From Nymphaea colorata (lineage: Eukaryota; Streptophyta; Magnoliopsida; Nymphaeales; Nymphaeaceae), in NCBI RefSeq assembly GCF_008831285.2, contig NC_045139.1, forward strand, positions 34,507,706 through 34,571,705: a stretch of 64,000 nt of DNA, in the 5' to 3' direction. Below are positions 46,098 through 56,556 of the stretch, piece by piece (position 1 is the first letter of the stretch; every line of letters starts with the position of its first letter). The translations under genes were made by a program, and so were the position numbers. The notes below the pieces were generated by a model. It was not told the origin of the DNA. It saw only the letters and a list, made by a program, of their open reading frames with translations, and did not search any database.

Positions 46098-46880
46098 CTT
46101 GAATGATGACTCTCTAAAAGATAAAGATTGAATTAGTGGAAAACATTGACTAGGTTGACAAAGACAATAAGAGGTAGATGTGTGGAATGAGGTTGCAAAT
46201 CATCACATAAGGTTTCACGCACATCAACATCTATCATAAAATAATTCTTTTTTTAGAAAATTGGGTATAGGAACCTAATTGAGATAATTTTGTGTCACGA
46301 TAATCTGATATCAAGTTATGATTATATACCTTAGCCAAATGGCTTAATACGAGCATAGATTCTTCCTTAGGCAACTAAGGGTAGAGTTCATCAACTTCTT
46401 CTTGATCACTCGTCGATATACCATAAATTACCACTCATGGTACTAACGAGGGGGCGTTCCCGCCCAACGTGAGGTCTAGTTGTAAGGCTTAGTCTTGTGC
46501 TACCGCCAAAGACCAAGCCCGACAACATGATGACCGGGACAAATAGGTATGAGGAATTTTGAAATATGAGAAATCATATCAAATGAGTTGTCTTCAATGC
46601 AATGTTGCTTAAGTTTGAATATTAAAGTAGAAGAGCAAACATGGTTTTCAAACAACTCCTAAATTGAGAAGGGTGGTATGTGATCATAGATATGTGTGAA
46701 CATGATTGATATTTCTCAATTAGTCCTATGTGCAAGAAAACAATCACAATCACCAAACAATGCAATGAAATGCCAATGGGGTCGAGGCCAAAATAGAGGA
46801 CATGTTTTATCATTGGCAACATATGAGATGTTCAAATTAGTGAAAATGCATAAATTATAATCATAGCCAAACGATGACGG
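46098..46880 (-). other. 5' untranslated region of the Ogre-like element
   Basis: This lies between the primer site and ORF1 and has no long frame with recognisable content. It would be the retroelement leader and packaging region. Confidence 0.5.
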
Positions 46881-46898
46881 GTCCCATCACGGTCGCCA
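46881..46898 (-). promoter_or_regulatory. primer binding site of the Ogre-like element
   Basis: Two bases inside the 5' LTR the minus strand reads TGGCGACCGTGATGGGAC. TGGCGAC matches the start of a PBS complementary to the 3' end of plant tRNA-Arg (…GUCGCCA), and tRNA-Arg is the primer reported for Ogre elements. The following bases match imperfectly, as expected for an old copy. tRNA-Asp (TGGCGCC) is a less good alternative. Confidence 0.65.
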
Positions 46899-46900
46899 TC

Positions 46901-49900
46901 TGTTTGCATCACAAAATTTTCATTGGTTTTGGAGTGCTCCAGAAAAATGAGGTTTTCTTTTGAAAGAGGAAAGAAATGGACTCGCCCGTCGGTACGAGGA
47001 TCGACCGTTCCCGGCACTTTTACCGGGTGTAATCAACCCAAGGACTATGCTTATCATTGATGCATTTCGTTTTAACTTAAACATCTTTTTGATTTTATAT
47101 GCGGTGCAGAAAATATTAAAAGTTTGAAGTTTCAAACTTTTGAAAAGGTTCTTGAAGAATTGCTTGAAAATGTGAAATGTTTTGAGGAAAAAGTGGAACT
47201 AGTAAATATCATTTGAAAAACTTGTGAAATCATTTTGAAATCACTTTAGTGTTCTCTTAAGACTTTAAGTAGGTTTGAGATTTTGCTCTAATTCGGTTAC
47301 CACCTACCTAGAGTTTCATCCCTTCTTGCTTAAGTTCTTTTGGAGTGGTGCTTGTGATCATAAGTGAAATAAAGTGGGTGAGAATGCATGGATGCATTTA
47401 CCTTATATGATTAAAAAAATGTAAAACATTTCTACCACAACATTCATCTAAAGTCATTCCTACCACAACATACATCTAAGATTTCGTTGTTATAATTATT
47501 GTATATAAAAAGGAAAAGTTTTTTAAAAGGGATAGAGATTGTAGACCATCAAGCATGATTCCTATATTGGGTCATTACTTGGTTTGTGGTCTTATTGAAG
47601 TTGGTAAATAGAAAGTTCGTGAGAGGAGAATGTTAAAAAGAATACAAGAGATAAAACACTATTATGAAAGGAAAGAGAGAGAGATAGAGAAAGACATGCA
47701 TACATGTGTACATACCATCACATATACACATATATGAAAGCTTAAGAGAAAAAGATGTATTGATTCGAAGAGAAAGAGAGATTTTAGCGGAAAAAAAAAA
47801 TATCATACGCATATATGGGTATGAGAAATTTTATAAGAGAATATATTTGTCTTGAAAAGAGGAACAAATATTTGAAAGAGAGGAAATGGAGCACATGTAC
47901 ATACGTATTCATGCACATATGAAAATTTATAAAATGGAAAGTGAAAGCATAGAGAAAGAAAGATTGGGGGTCATCATGTTGGCATAAATGTATATAACAT
48001 GTGTATAGATCCATACCTTCACAAGATTAGAAAAATCAAGGAACAACTTAAAATTACCAACTTCAAGTTTAATGTGGGCCGGAGGAGAGCTTGGACTCAT
48101 GTAAGAGTCTAAGCTAAATCCCTAAGGCCATGTTAGAAGGTTCTTTTTGAAAATGTTTTGGAAAATATGATTTATATAAGCATAGAATGTTATTATTTAG
48201 TTTGTTGTAAGGGATATATTTCTTCCACCGTTGGGTATGGAAGAAAACAAGCAACATAACGAGGCACTCGTTATGGTTCCTAATGTGATAATTAAGAAAG
48301 AAACTAGCGCAAAATGACATGCAAATGCATATTAACATGTACATTTTCGTAAGGGTTTATCTCGGGTTGGACAAGTCTCAACCTCAAACCACACTCTCAT
48401 TCCCGCCATACATGTAAGTAAAGAACCAAGCAACTATGCATGCATAATATATAGATAACATTCAAGGAAGGAAAGAAAGAAAGAGGATGATGGAAAAAAC
48501 AAAGTTCAATTAGAAGAGAAGACATGATGTAACTATGAATTGATATACTACCTTATCTTCTCATGTTCCCGGTGCACTTGAGTACAGCCTCTGACTCTAA
48601 AATAGAGATTGAGAGCTATCTCTTTTGGCCATAGAGAAATAAGGAGGAGAGGAAAGTAAGAGGAAACAAAAGAACAATAAGAATGTTTTCATGAAAAGAA
48701 AGAACATGATTAAAATAAAAGATCATCTCATCTTCCCATGCTCCCGGTGCACTTTGAGTATAGTCTCTTGTCTCTAAAAATAGATTGAGCGCTACCTTCT
48801 TTAGCCATGGGGAGATGAAGATGAGGAGAAAATGTAGAAAGAGAAACAATGTTATATTTAATAAAAGAGAAAACATGATTCAATCATGAAATGAAAGATC
48901 CTCTCATCTTTTCATGCTCCCAATGCACTTGAGCATAGCCTCTTGTCTCTAAAAAGAGATTGAGGGCTATCTCCTTTGGTCATGAAAAGAGGAGGAAGAG
49001 AAAAAAGAAAATAACAAGAACAAGACTAAATTGAAGAAATGAAATAACAATAACAACAAAAATATATTCATTAAGGAAAAGAACAACAACAACAAGAATA
49101 TATTGAAGAGAAGAAAGAGCAAGAAGATATTAATAAAGAGAAAGAACAAGAACAACAAGAATACTTGAAAGAGCATGATTTAATCATAAAATAAAATATC
49201 ATCTCATCTTCTCATGCTCACGGTGCGCTTGAGCATAGCCTCTTGTCTCTAAAAAGAGGTTGAGTGCTATCTTCTTTGGTCATGGGGAGATGAAGATGAG
49301 AAGAGAAAATGAAAACAACAACAAGACTATGTTTAAGAAAAAGAAATAGCATAATAATAAGAATATTAATGAAAAGAAAGAAGAGAGAAATGAGATGGAT
49401 GAAGATTACATACCTCTAATGGGAAATGACCTAAGGAAGATGAACACCTTCATTTGAAGATCCCCTTTTGAATGAAGCTCCAAGAGTGTTGTAGTTTGCT
49501 CTAAGTTGGAGAAGGAAATGGAGAGAGGAAGAGGGAGAGAGAGAGAGCTCAAGAGAAACTCTAAGTCTTCAAGTGAGAATACACTAGAGTTTCTTCCAAG
49601 GACCAATTTTGCCCAAGAGAGAGGATATGGGGGTATTTATAGAGGATTTTGGAGCCAAAACCAAAAATTTAAATTTTTTGACTTAAAAAGACTAAAATCA
49701 CCCTCCAAAAGAAGATTTTTTGATCAAAAGGAATGGCAAATGGGTCTTGTCCACCCAAAAAAACTAAAATTACCCTCTAAAAGGAGGTTTTTTTGTCAAA
49801 AGAAATGGCAAATGGGTCTTGTCCGCCCAAAAAGACTAAAGTTACCCTCTAAAAGGAGGTTTTTTTGTCAAAAAGAATGGAAATGGGTCCTATCCACCAA

Positions 49901-50375
49901 AAAAGACTAAAATTACCCTCTAAAAAGAGGTTTTTTTGTCAAAAGGAAGGGCAAATGGGTCTTGTCCACCCAAAAAGACTAAAGTTACCCTCTAAAAGGA
50001 GGTTTTTTGGTCAAAAGGAATGGCAAATTAGTTTTGTCCACCCAAAAAGACTAAAGTTGCCCTCTAAAAGGGGGTTTTTTGGTTAAAAGGAAGCGCAAAT
50101 TAGTCTTATTCACCCAAAAAGACTAAAATTACCCTCTAAAAAGAGGTTTTTTGGTCAAAAGGAAGGGCAAATTAGTCTTAAATGATTGATTTGGATCTGA
50201 ACTTAGGTTTTGGATCTGAAAGTAGTATCTTGGATTTAATTTGGATCTGAAAGTTGTATTTTGGATTTAATTTGGATCTAAGAGTTGTATTTTGGATTTG
50301 AATCTTGTGACTAAACTTGAATTTCACACTTGGATAAAACATCATAGTCCTTTAAAAAAAATTGGGGTAATTACA
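46901..50375 (-). repeat. 5' LTR (right copy), 3,475 bp
   Basis: This is the pair of 34309-37785, with the same TG...CA ends, the same internal purine-rich blocks and its own 72-bp array (about 49730-50165, same unit). As the 5' LTR of a minus-strand element it would hold the promoter; I could not pin a TATA box. Similar length to the left LTR means no large indels between them. Confidence 0.95.
49730..50165. repeat. 72-bp tandem array in the right LTR
   Basis: Counterpart of 37141-37580, with units of TCAAAAGGAATGGCAAATGG ... CTCTAAAAGGAGGTTTTTT. Unit order and spacing roughly parallel the left LTR, so the array predates the insertion. Confidence 0.88.
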
Positions 50376-50380
50376 TTTGG

Positions 50381-51126
50381 TTGAGCTAGTGTATGGTTAA
50401 ACCAGTGATTCTTGCTCAGGTTATGGCCAAACTGAATCTTATGCCAATTGTTACTAATGTATGGAGGTCATATCCCTTTCCCTCTTGTTGGGCAAATCCA
50501 ATGGGATAAAATTCAAATCAGCCCACTGCTGCATGTCCAAGTAGTTAAATCCGCCACTAAAAGAACACCATAAACTATGGCTATACCATGAAATGTCGTT
50601 AATGCTTTCGTTGCAATGTTTTTTTTGGTGATGGTTTTAAAAAATTTTGTCATCGAGCAACATTCTGCAGCCAGCTGATTTCAATTCTTCGTCCAAGGTA
50701 TCCTTCTTTGGGTTTTACAATATTTTTATTAATTAAAAGTTTTTTATGTCTTAACATTAAAAGCAATTTTATCTTTTGGACATGAAATGATACATATGGA
50801 ACCAAAATTCGACGTAGACAACACTCTCTACGTGCATTTGGTTATTTTGAAGGATAAATTAAGCTCTCAAGAACTCTGCTATCTGGATCAAACATTTCAT
50901 TTTCAAGCCAAATGAAAATTTTGGGCATCTAGCTCTTTGCCAAACTTTAATTTGACCTGATCGGTTATGTGCAACTTGTCATAACACTTGACTAAAGAAT
51001 TAACGAAGAGAAAAATATCATAATTTAGTGATGTTAATAAGTCAACAGTTGACTTGATGATCCAAATCTCAAATAAGTCCAAGGCACGCATGTTGGGATG
51101 ATACCACGATGTTGACCTAATTCTAT
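50381..51126. other. intergenic, right flank of the retrotransposon
   Basis: It starts right after the TTTGG target duplication. No gene or complete repeat was recognised. Confidence 0.5.
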
Positions 51127-51307
51127 GCGATGGCGGAGCCAGGATTTTTTAGTCATGAGGCACTTGCATTGGTGACACAATTTAAATGGTGTGGACATTG
51201 CATATAATTTTAAAGTCATAATAATGTAAAGTTGAGATATTATAATGTGATTTTTAATGGGCTCATGTGGGCAGTGGGCCACCCCAGCCAACAAGTAGCT
51301 CAGCTCT
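51127..51307. repeat. dispersed 'GAGCCA' repeat copy
   Basis: It opens GGCGGAGCCAGGATTTTTTA and closes AACAAGTAGCTCAGCTCTTG, with GCAGTGGGCCACCCCAGCC shortly before the end. It is one of about six copies in the window. Confidence 0.55.
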
Positions 51308-51483
51308 TGATTCTATGCATGTACATGTGTAGCTATATGCTCCTTGCAAGTCACACTACTAATACATAGACCTTGAAAAACACAGCTTGTGATTTTATTT
51401 AATGTCCACATTAAATTTTGGTATTATTTAAAAGTGGGAAGTAGACATGTTTGTTGATGTTACCGATCAAAACGAAGTGGGTT

Positions 51484-51531
<48 letters not shown>

Positions 51532-52498
51532 GTAGCAATTGTTGGCATTAACTTCATTTTTCTCTTGCTCTTTTGTTCCATCAATCTTGCCTCTCTTTAT
51601 GTTGCTCGACTCTCAGCTTCAAGAGAGAATAAGAGGAGAGGAGGCAAATTTATCAAGCTGAGTCCTTCATATCACCAGTCACCCAAAATCCAGTGTTTCA
51701 AACTCTAAGTTTCTTTATCTATAGTTTCTCTTTGGATATTGACACTTTGTTTCTGCAATTTTTCACTGTTTTTGGCCCAACGACATCAATAACAAAAACA
51801 CACAAGAACATTGCTCCTCCGACCGGTGATGGCCTGCAGTTTGCTGAAAAGGGCTTTGTCTTGCACTCTCTTTCTTTTGTTGGGCTTAAAAGGCGATTTA
51901 GCTCTGTGATTCAACAAAAATTGGCTGATTTTTTGTTCAAGATTATCCGACAGCCAATTATACTGAAGTTATTATATATAATATAACGAAGCATGGGAAG
52001 GACAAAAGAACTTACTCGATAAAGACAAAATGGGGAAACCTAAAATGGCCTTTCTTGTGAAAGACATAAAAAGTTGCCTTTCAAAGAGAAAATATCATGA
52101 AATGATCTCAAATCGATCCAGACCTTACATTCAACAATCAATTTAGGGATAATTAGACGGTACTGTGCAACATCTTTACTGTATTTTAATTGAAAGAAGC
52201 ATAAATATTGGACGTAATGGTTTTCTTAATAGTCCTAACTCTATGACACCTGAGAGGTAGTTTGGCAACGATGACATTTCAAGAGTGACTTATAAATTTG
52301 TCTCAAACATTCAAACAAGTTCATAAAACAACAGTTTTAATGTTCATGAACCTATTCCAATCTTTTTGGCAGATTTATAAGATAATGATAAAGTATCTCC
52401 GCTGCCAAAATAATCCCTAAACATTTATAAGAAGGCACAAATATTTTCAAATGCTTGCTAGAGCTTAAATTCTCCACCTCACACCCCTCTTACATATT
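51308..52498. other. intergenic, no gene seen; AT microsatellite
   Basis: (AT)n runs from about 51488 to 51525. The 85- and 97-codon open frames at 51451-51986 show no family motif. A MITE-like segment may lie near 52253-52420 (GAGAGGTAGTTTGGCAACG ... CTGCCAAAATAATCCC). Confidence 0.45.
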
Positions 52499-52720
52499 GT
52501 TTGGATGATGGGAAAGAAAAGCAAATGAAATAGAACGGAAAAGAAAAGAAATGAAAAGGAAAGAAATGATTATAAAGCTTGTTTGAATAGAAATGATAGA
52601 ATTTATATGTTTTACAGTAATATCCCTAACATTAAAAAAATAATAATTTTGATTCAATAAAAGAGGAACCACACTTACACTCCACATTTCATTCTATAGT
52701 AATAAATCTGATAAAAATTT
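52499..52720. mobile_element. partial copy of the 17341-17943 TIR element
   Basis: It starts GTTTGGATGATGGGAAAGAA. It shares AATGATTATAAAGCTTGTTT and the following AGAATTTATAT...TTACAGTAATA with the element at 17341. The right arm is not recognisable, so this is a partial or diverged copy. Confidence 0.5.
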
Positions 52721-52866
52721 ATATCAATTTAACAAAATGTCATTTTCAAGTGTACTAATTAGATGAAAGAAAAATGACAAAAACTTGATTTTGGTAAAAG
52801 AACCGTTGTGAAATACCATCCAAATCTTGAGCAGTGGCAGGAAGAGAGAGAAAGTAAAACAGCATC

Positions 52867-52980
52867 AAACGGGGTGAAATTCACCCCGTTTAACGCTCAA
52901 CGGGAGCGGGTGGAATTCCACCCGCTCGAAAGTCCGAGCTCCGACCTCGGACTTTCGAGCGGGTGGAATTCCACCCGCTC
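52867..52980. repeat. nested GC-rich perfect palindromes
   Basis: Three related palindromes lie in 114 bp. First, 52867-52891 has 12-bp arms AAACGGGGTGAA / TTCACCCCGTTT around one A. Second, the 24-bp perfect palindrome GAGCGGGTGGAA/TTCCACCCGCTC occurs at 52904-52927 and again at 52957-52980. Together with the 11-bp inner arms GAAAGTCCGAG / CTCGGACTTTC they form a 35-bp perfect inverted repeat (52904-52938 and 52946-52980) around the 7-base loop CTCCGAC. The sequence could extrude as a cruciform or fold as RNA hairpins. It lies just upstream of a PPR pseudogene in otherwise AT-rich DNA. Confidence 0.95.
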
Positions 52981-53188
52981 GACAGAACCCCCCACCCCCC
53001 GCCTTCTTCCTCCCTCCGCCCGCAGCTCGTCCTCGCTCGAACAAAACGCCTGTAGCTCCCTTGTCGCCTTCTCACTGTCTTTGGCCGCTCCCACCGTCGC
53101 CGCTCCTCTGTCGGTGGTCTTTCCCTCTTTTTCTCTGTCTCTCTGATGCCCTCGTCTTCTCCCAAATCAATGCCCTAATCGCCGGAAA

Positions 53189-53665
53189 ATTTCTTCCTCC
53201 TGTCATCCTCAAAAAATGCGCCACTATGAAGCAGCTCAAGCAAATTCACGCCCACTTTATCATTGCTGGCCTCCTCGACAACGTCTTCCCCCTCGGCCGC
53301 CTATTCGTCTTCTGCGCGGACACAGATTCTGGTGATCTGGACTACGCGCACCTTCTGTTCACCCAAATTCGAAGTCCTGATATCTTCTTCTTCAATTCTA
53401 CACTCACCTTCTCCGGACGCGTCAAGCCCCTGATCTCTACACTTTTCCGTTTGTTCTGAAGGCATGCACGCAATTGTCGGACGTCTGGCAGGGAGGAATG
53501 ATTCATGGGCAGGCGATAAAATTTGGATTTAGCTCATATGTGTACGTGGGGAATGCGTTGATTCATATGTATGGGTTCTGCGGGCGCGTTGAAACTGCTC
53601 GCCAACTGTTTGATGGAATCTCTGAACGAGATGTTGTGTCCTGGAACTCAATGATATCGGTTAAT
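53189..53665 (+). pseudogene. truncated PLS-type PPR protein pseudogene
   Basis: The first frame (to 53459) encodes the usual N-terminal part of an organellar PLS-class pentatricopeptide repeat protein: LKKCATMKQLKQIHAHFII, then DYAHLLFTQIRSPDIFFFNS. The homologous reading then jumps frame: PDLYTFPFVLKACTQLSD (from about 53420), MIHGQAIKFGFSSYVYVGNA, LIHMYGFCGRVETARQLFD, ISERDVVSWNSMIS. A deletion of several dozen bases with a frameshift around 53402-53420 removes the segment between FNSTL and PDLYTF. After 53665 similarity stops abruptly in AT-rich sequence, where a functional gene would continue for several hundred codons. PPR genes of this class are usually intronless, so splicing is unlikely to rescue it. 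The true start is not determined. Confidence 0.85.
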
Positions 53666-54813
53666 GCTGCTTGTTCAAGTCAAGAAGTTGGTTGTTTCCC
53701 TGATTTTCTGTATACATCTTGGGTGATTGGAAATCACCTTGTTAAATGTACAATTTATTTATAGGAAGATATCCACCGATTTTGGCGAACTTGACTAGTC
53801 GGTGATATCTTTTTCTTTTTGCAGATGAATAAATTGCCGATGAATTTTTCTCAGAACAAGAGATACATTGTTGTTTATTAGTAAAGAAGCATTTATTTGG
53901 GCAACTAGAAATGGCTGCTATGTTGAAGTTGCATCCTTTGTAACGTTACAATAACACAGAGAAAAATTTATGGCAGACAAGGTTTACTAAACAAGCATGT
54001 TTAAATCTCTTTCAAACAACTTATTGTAGGTTTGAAAAAATCACCTTAAATTCTTCCTTGTGCATCACACAAGGTTAAATTTACCAGGTTAAATTCTTTC
54101 AGTGCATCAAACATGACCTCAAATCGGAAGAGGGTTAAATTTCATCCTGTTTTTTTTTCTAGACAAAATTTTCAAGAAAATTTACCACGTTAAATTCTTC
54201 CCAGTGCATCAAACGCACCCACCCTAACTGATATGAAAAGTTGGACAGCCTAGCCACCCTTTTTGGACGGAGGGAAACAAAGAAAAAGAAATGGAAAGTT
54301 GACAAATTAACGAGGAGGAAAATAAAAAAGAATTAAAGGGAATAAACGAGGCGTTTCTTTCTTTTTATTTTTTTGTTTCCCTCGCCGTCATCTTTCGTTT
54401 TTTTTTTTCTTTTAACAAAATAATTTTTGTTTGTCTTCGTTCATTCCTTCCTCTTCCTCTTCCTGCCATCCCGCAAAGTGGGGTTGGGCAGTTTTTTGCT
54501 CAATTCATTCTTTTAATAATGATAAGTGGCAGTTGCGCTCACATATAACATTAAATACTTTTGACAGACAAATGAAAAGGGAATTAATGATGGCCAGGTG
54601 TCAACGTTTTAAACAGAGGACTAATAATAATCAACCGTCCAAATTTAAAGACGGTAGCAATTATAATCAGCCGTATTAATATCTCCGGCACTCGGCCGGA
54701 CCTCCTCCAATCACTGTCACTTACATTTATTTTTCTTAATTAAAGGCCGGACCGATGGCCTCATTTGGACGTGTCCGACCTCTACCAGTAGCAGCAAGAA
54801 TGAAGCTTCCAAG
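53666..54813. other. intergenic, no gene; short repeats with GCATCAAAC
   Basis: No gene. Between 54060 and 54225 the motif GTTAAATTCTT followed by CAGTGCATCAAAC occurs twice, with GGGTTAAATTTCATCCTG between them. This resembles AGCATCAAACGGGGTGAAAT at the palindromes of 52861-52880 and suggests a common short repeat family. Confidence 0.45.
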
Positions 54814-55132
54814 TATGGATGTCAACAGGTCATATTCAAACCGGATACGTTGTTAGTCGAATTTTGATTTCAATTTAGATTTCAATTTAGATTTAAATAT
54901 GAATAAAGAAAAGTCATATAAACCCCATTTTTACATTTATATTTGAAAATGAATCCAAATTTTCAACCACTTTGAAAATGTTTAGTGTATTTGATATAGA
55001 AAATTTATTTAAAACAAAATCTGATCCGATGTCATTTATTAAATCCAAATCCAATCCAATTTTTTATCCGAATATTAATTTTTTTCATATCCAATTTTTT
55101 TGTGATCCAAATCAGATACGGTGACATCTCTA
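54814..55132. mobile_element. hAT-like MITE, TAGGGATGTCA family
   Basis: It starts TATGGATGTCAACAGGTC and ends CGGTGACATCTCTA, an imperfect inverted repeat of the family ends. The interior has AATCCAAATCC units. Flanking octamers CTTCCAAG and CTTACAAA match at 6 of 8. No coding capacity. Confidence 0.7.
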
Positions 55133-56245
55133 CTTACAAAAGCATGTTTAACTTCAAATTTTTTCCATTTAGCTGCTTCTTTCCTATGTAAACCAACTAA
55201 CTAAATGAAAGAAGTCAAAACTTGAGCGCATTTTTGTTTTTTCATCAAAACTTCAGCATGCTTTGTAAAATTTTCATAAAAGTAAATTTTATTCTCTAAA
55301 TTGTCCCATTTAATAAGGCTTAGTACATATAAGCCGCCATACAATTATAGTAGAAAGATCCATATATAATTGTTTGAAAGGAAAATTGGGCAAAGACATA
55401 AGGGAGCTCGCACTAATTAGGCACACAACACCCTACCCAATAAATTGTCGACCTTTTGAACTTAGCCAGGTAGGTGGAGCGCATTAATGGCATAAACCAA
55501 AAGCAGAGTCACATACGGGCGAAGCTGGTTATATGCACAAGCCTGTGCATATTTGCATTATGCACATGTTTCTGTGCATGACACATACTCATAAAAGTGG
55601 GCTAGGGGCTGAATAGAAGTGGGTCAGGGGTACAGTTGTCTAGTCGTGAAGGCTACGCACCGTGCACAGCCGTGCATGTAACTTCCTCTCCATATGGGAC
55701 GGTGTGAGCAACTGCCGACACCACCCCTCAATGTTTCTTTATTTTTAATTAAATATTTTTAAATATCTATGTTATGTATACGAGTGTCCCTTCAAACATG
55801 AAAATCTATGAAGAGTGCCCTCTCCAGAAGTTTTTCTAGCTCTGTCACTTGCATAAACCCAAAAGACCCAGGCTGAACATTTTTGGAATATCAGGAAAAC
55901 TCTTTAGGTGGATTGTATCTGCACGGACATTCAATTTATCAGTGTATACATAGGCTTTTCACTACATTAGCCATATGCCAAGAACCAGATTTAAACAAGA
56001 TAATTTTCACTCCCTTGACCTATACATAATCTTACTGAAGGACATGAAACTGGAAAAACATTCTTCCTCTTGGAATTTCTTCTTTTTCTGTATTTTATTT
56101 CTTTTTATAAGGAATACAAACTATACATGATTTAACAAAGGGGAATTTGGACGGCACCCTTGTCTAACAAGCTTTGCAAAAACATGGTTTTATGAAAACC
56201 AACTCGGCTTATTTGTTTAGATGACATCTAGAAGTCGGTTTTCCG
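55133..56245. other. intergenic, no gene; one dispersed repeat
   Basis: No gene. A reverse-oriented 'GAGCCA' family copy occupies about 55695-55848, from GGTGTGAGCAACTGCCGACA to TTTTCTAGCTCTGTCAC. A GTGCAT-rich low-complexity patch lies at 55530-55590. Confidence 0.45.
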
Positions 56246-56548
56246 CATTGTCACAAAAAACATGTATAAAACGTGAATAACAAGTCAACCATATAAAATG
56301 TGAAAAAAAACAACAAAAAACAAAAAACACATATAATACCCATATTATACATATTATACTTGTTTTTTCTCATTTTTTGCTGTTTTTTGCCGTTTTCTTA
56401 TTAATTTTTATTTTTTTATAATTTTTAAGATTTATTAAATGTTTTAAATTTCTTAAAAATTCACTGAGATATTCCCGACATATACAACTTTGCCGTATTA
56501 TACCCGAAAATTTTCTCGCCGTATAAGTACACATTTTTTGTGACAATG
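56246..56548. mobile_element. hAT-like MITE, CATTGTCAC ends
   Basis: It starts CATTGTCACAAAAAACATG and ends CACATTTTTTGTGACAATG, terminal inverted repeats of about 15 bases extending imperfectly further. Flanking octamers GTTTTCCG (56238-56245) and GTTTTTCG (56549-56556) match at 7 of 8. The AT-rich interior has no coding capacity. The TGTCAC core is shared with the ends of the element at 29052. Confidence 0.75.
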
Positions 56549-56556
56549 GTTTTTCG

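Larger units (their letters stand above)
34309..50375 (-). mobile_element. Ogre-like Ty3/gypsy (Tat clade) LTR retrotransposon, inactivated
   Basis: A complete 16,067-bp element lies between TTTGG target duplications (34304-34308 and 50376-50380). Both LTRs start TGTTTGCAT and end ATTACA. All protein-coding traces are on the minus strand, so the right LTR is the 5' LTR. The order is: LTR, PBS, extra ORF with a plant-mobile-domain-like region, gag, protease, G-patch, RT, RNase H, second (archaeal-type) RNase H, integrase, tandem array, PPT, LTR. Long LTRs, an ORF before gag, 'DGGSGLNI' protease and dual RNase H identify the Tat/Ogre lineage. Many stops and several frame changes show it is not autonomous. 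In the first ~270 aligned LTR bases I count about 19 differences by eye, so the insertion is not recent. Confidence 0.93.

Noticed and set aside
52808-53165. Arg/Ser/Pro-rich open frames on both strands around the palindrome
   Set aside because: Generated by the GC-rich palindromes and leader-like sequence; the plus frame is not in register with the PPR homology.
53061-53764. A functional PPR gene
   Set aside because: The homologous reading changes frame around 53402-53420 and ends at 53665, far short of a full PPR protein.
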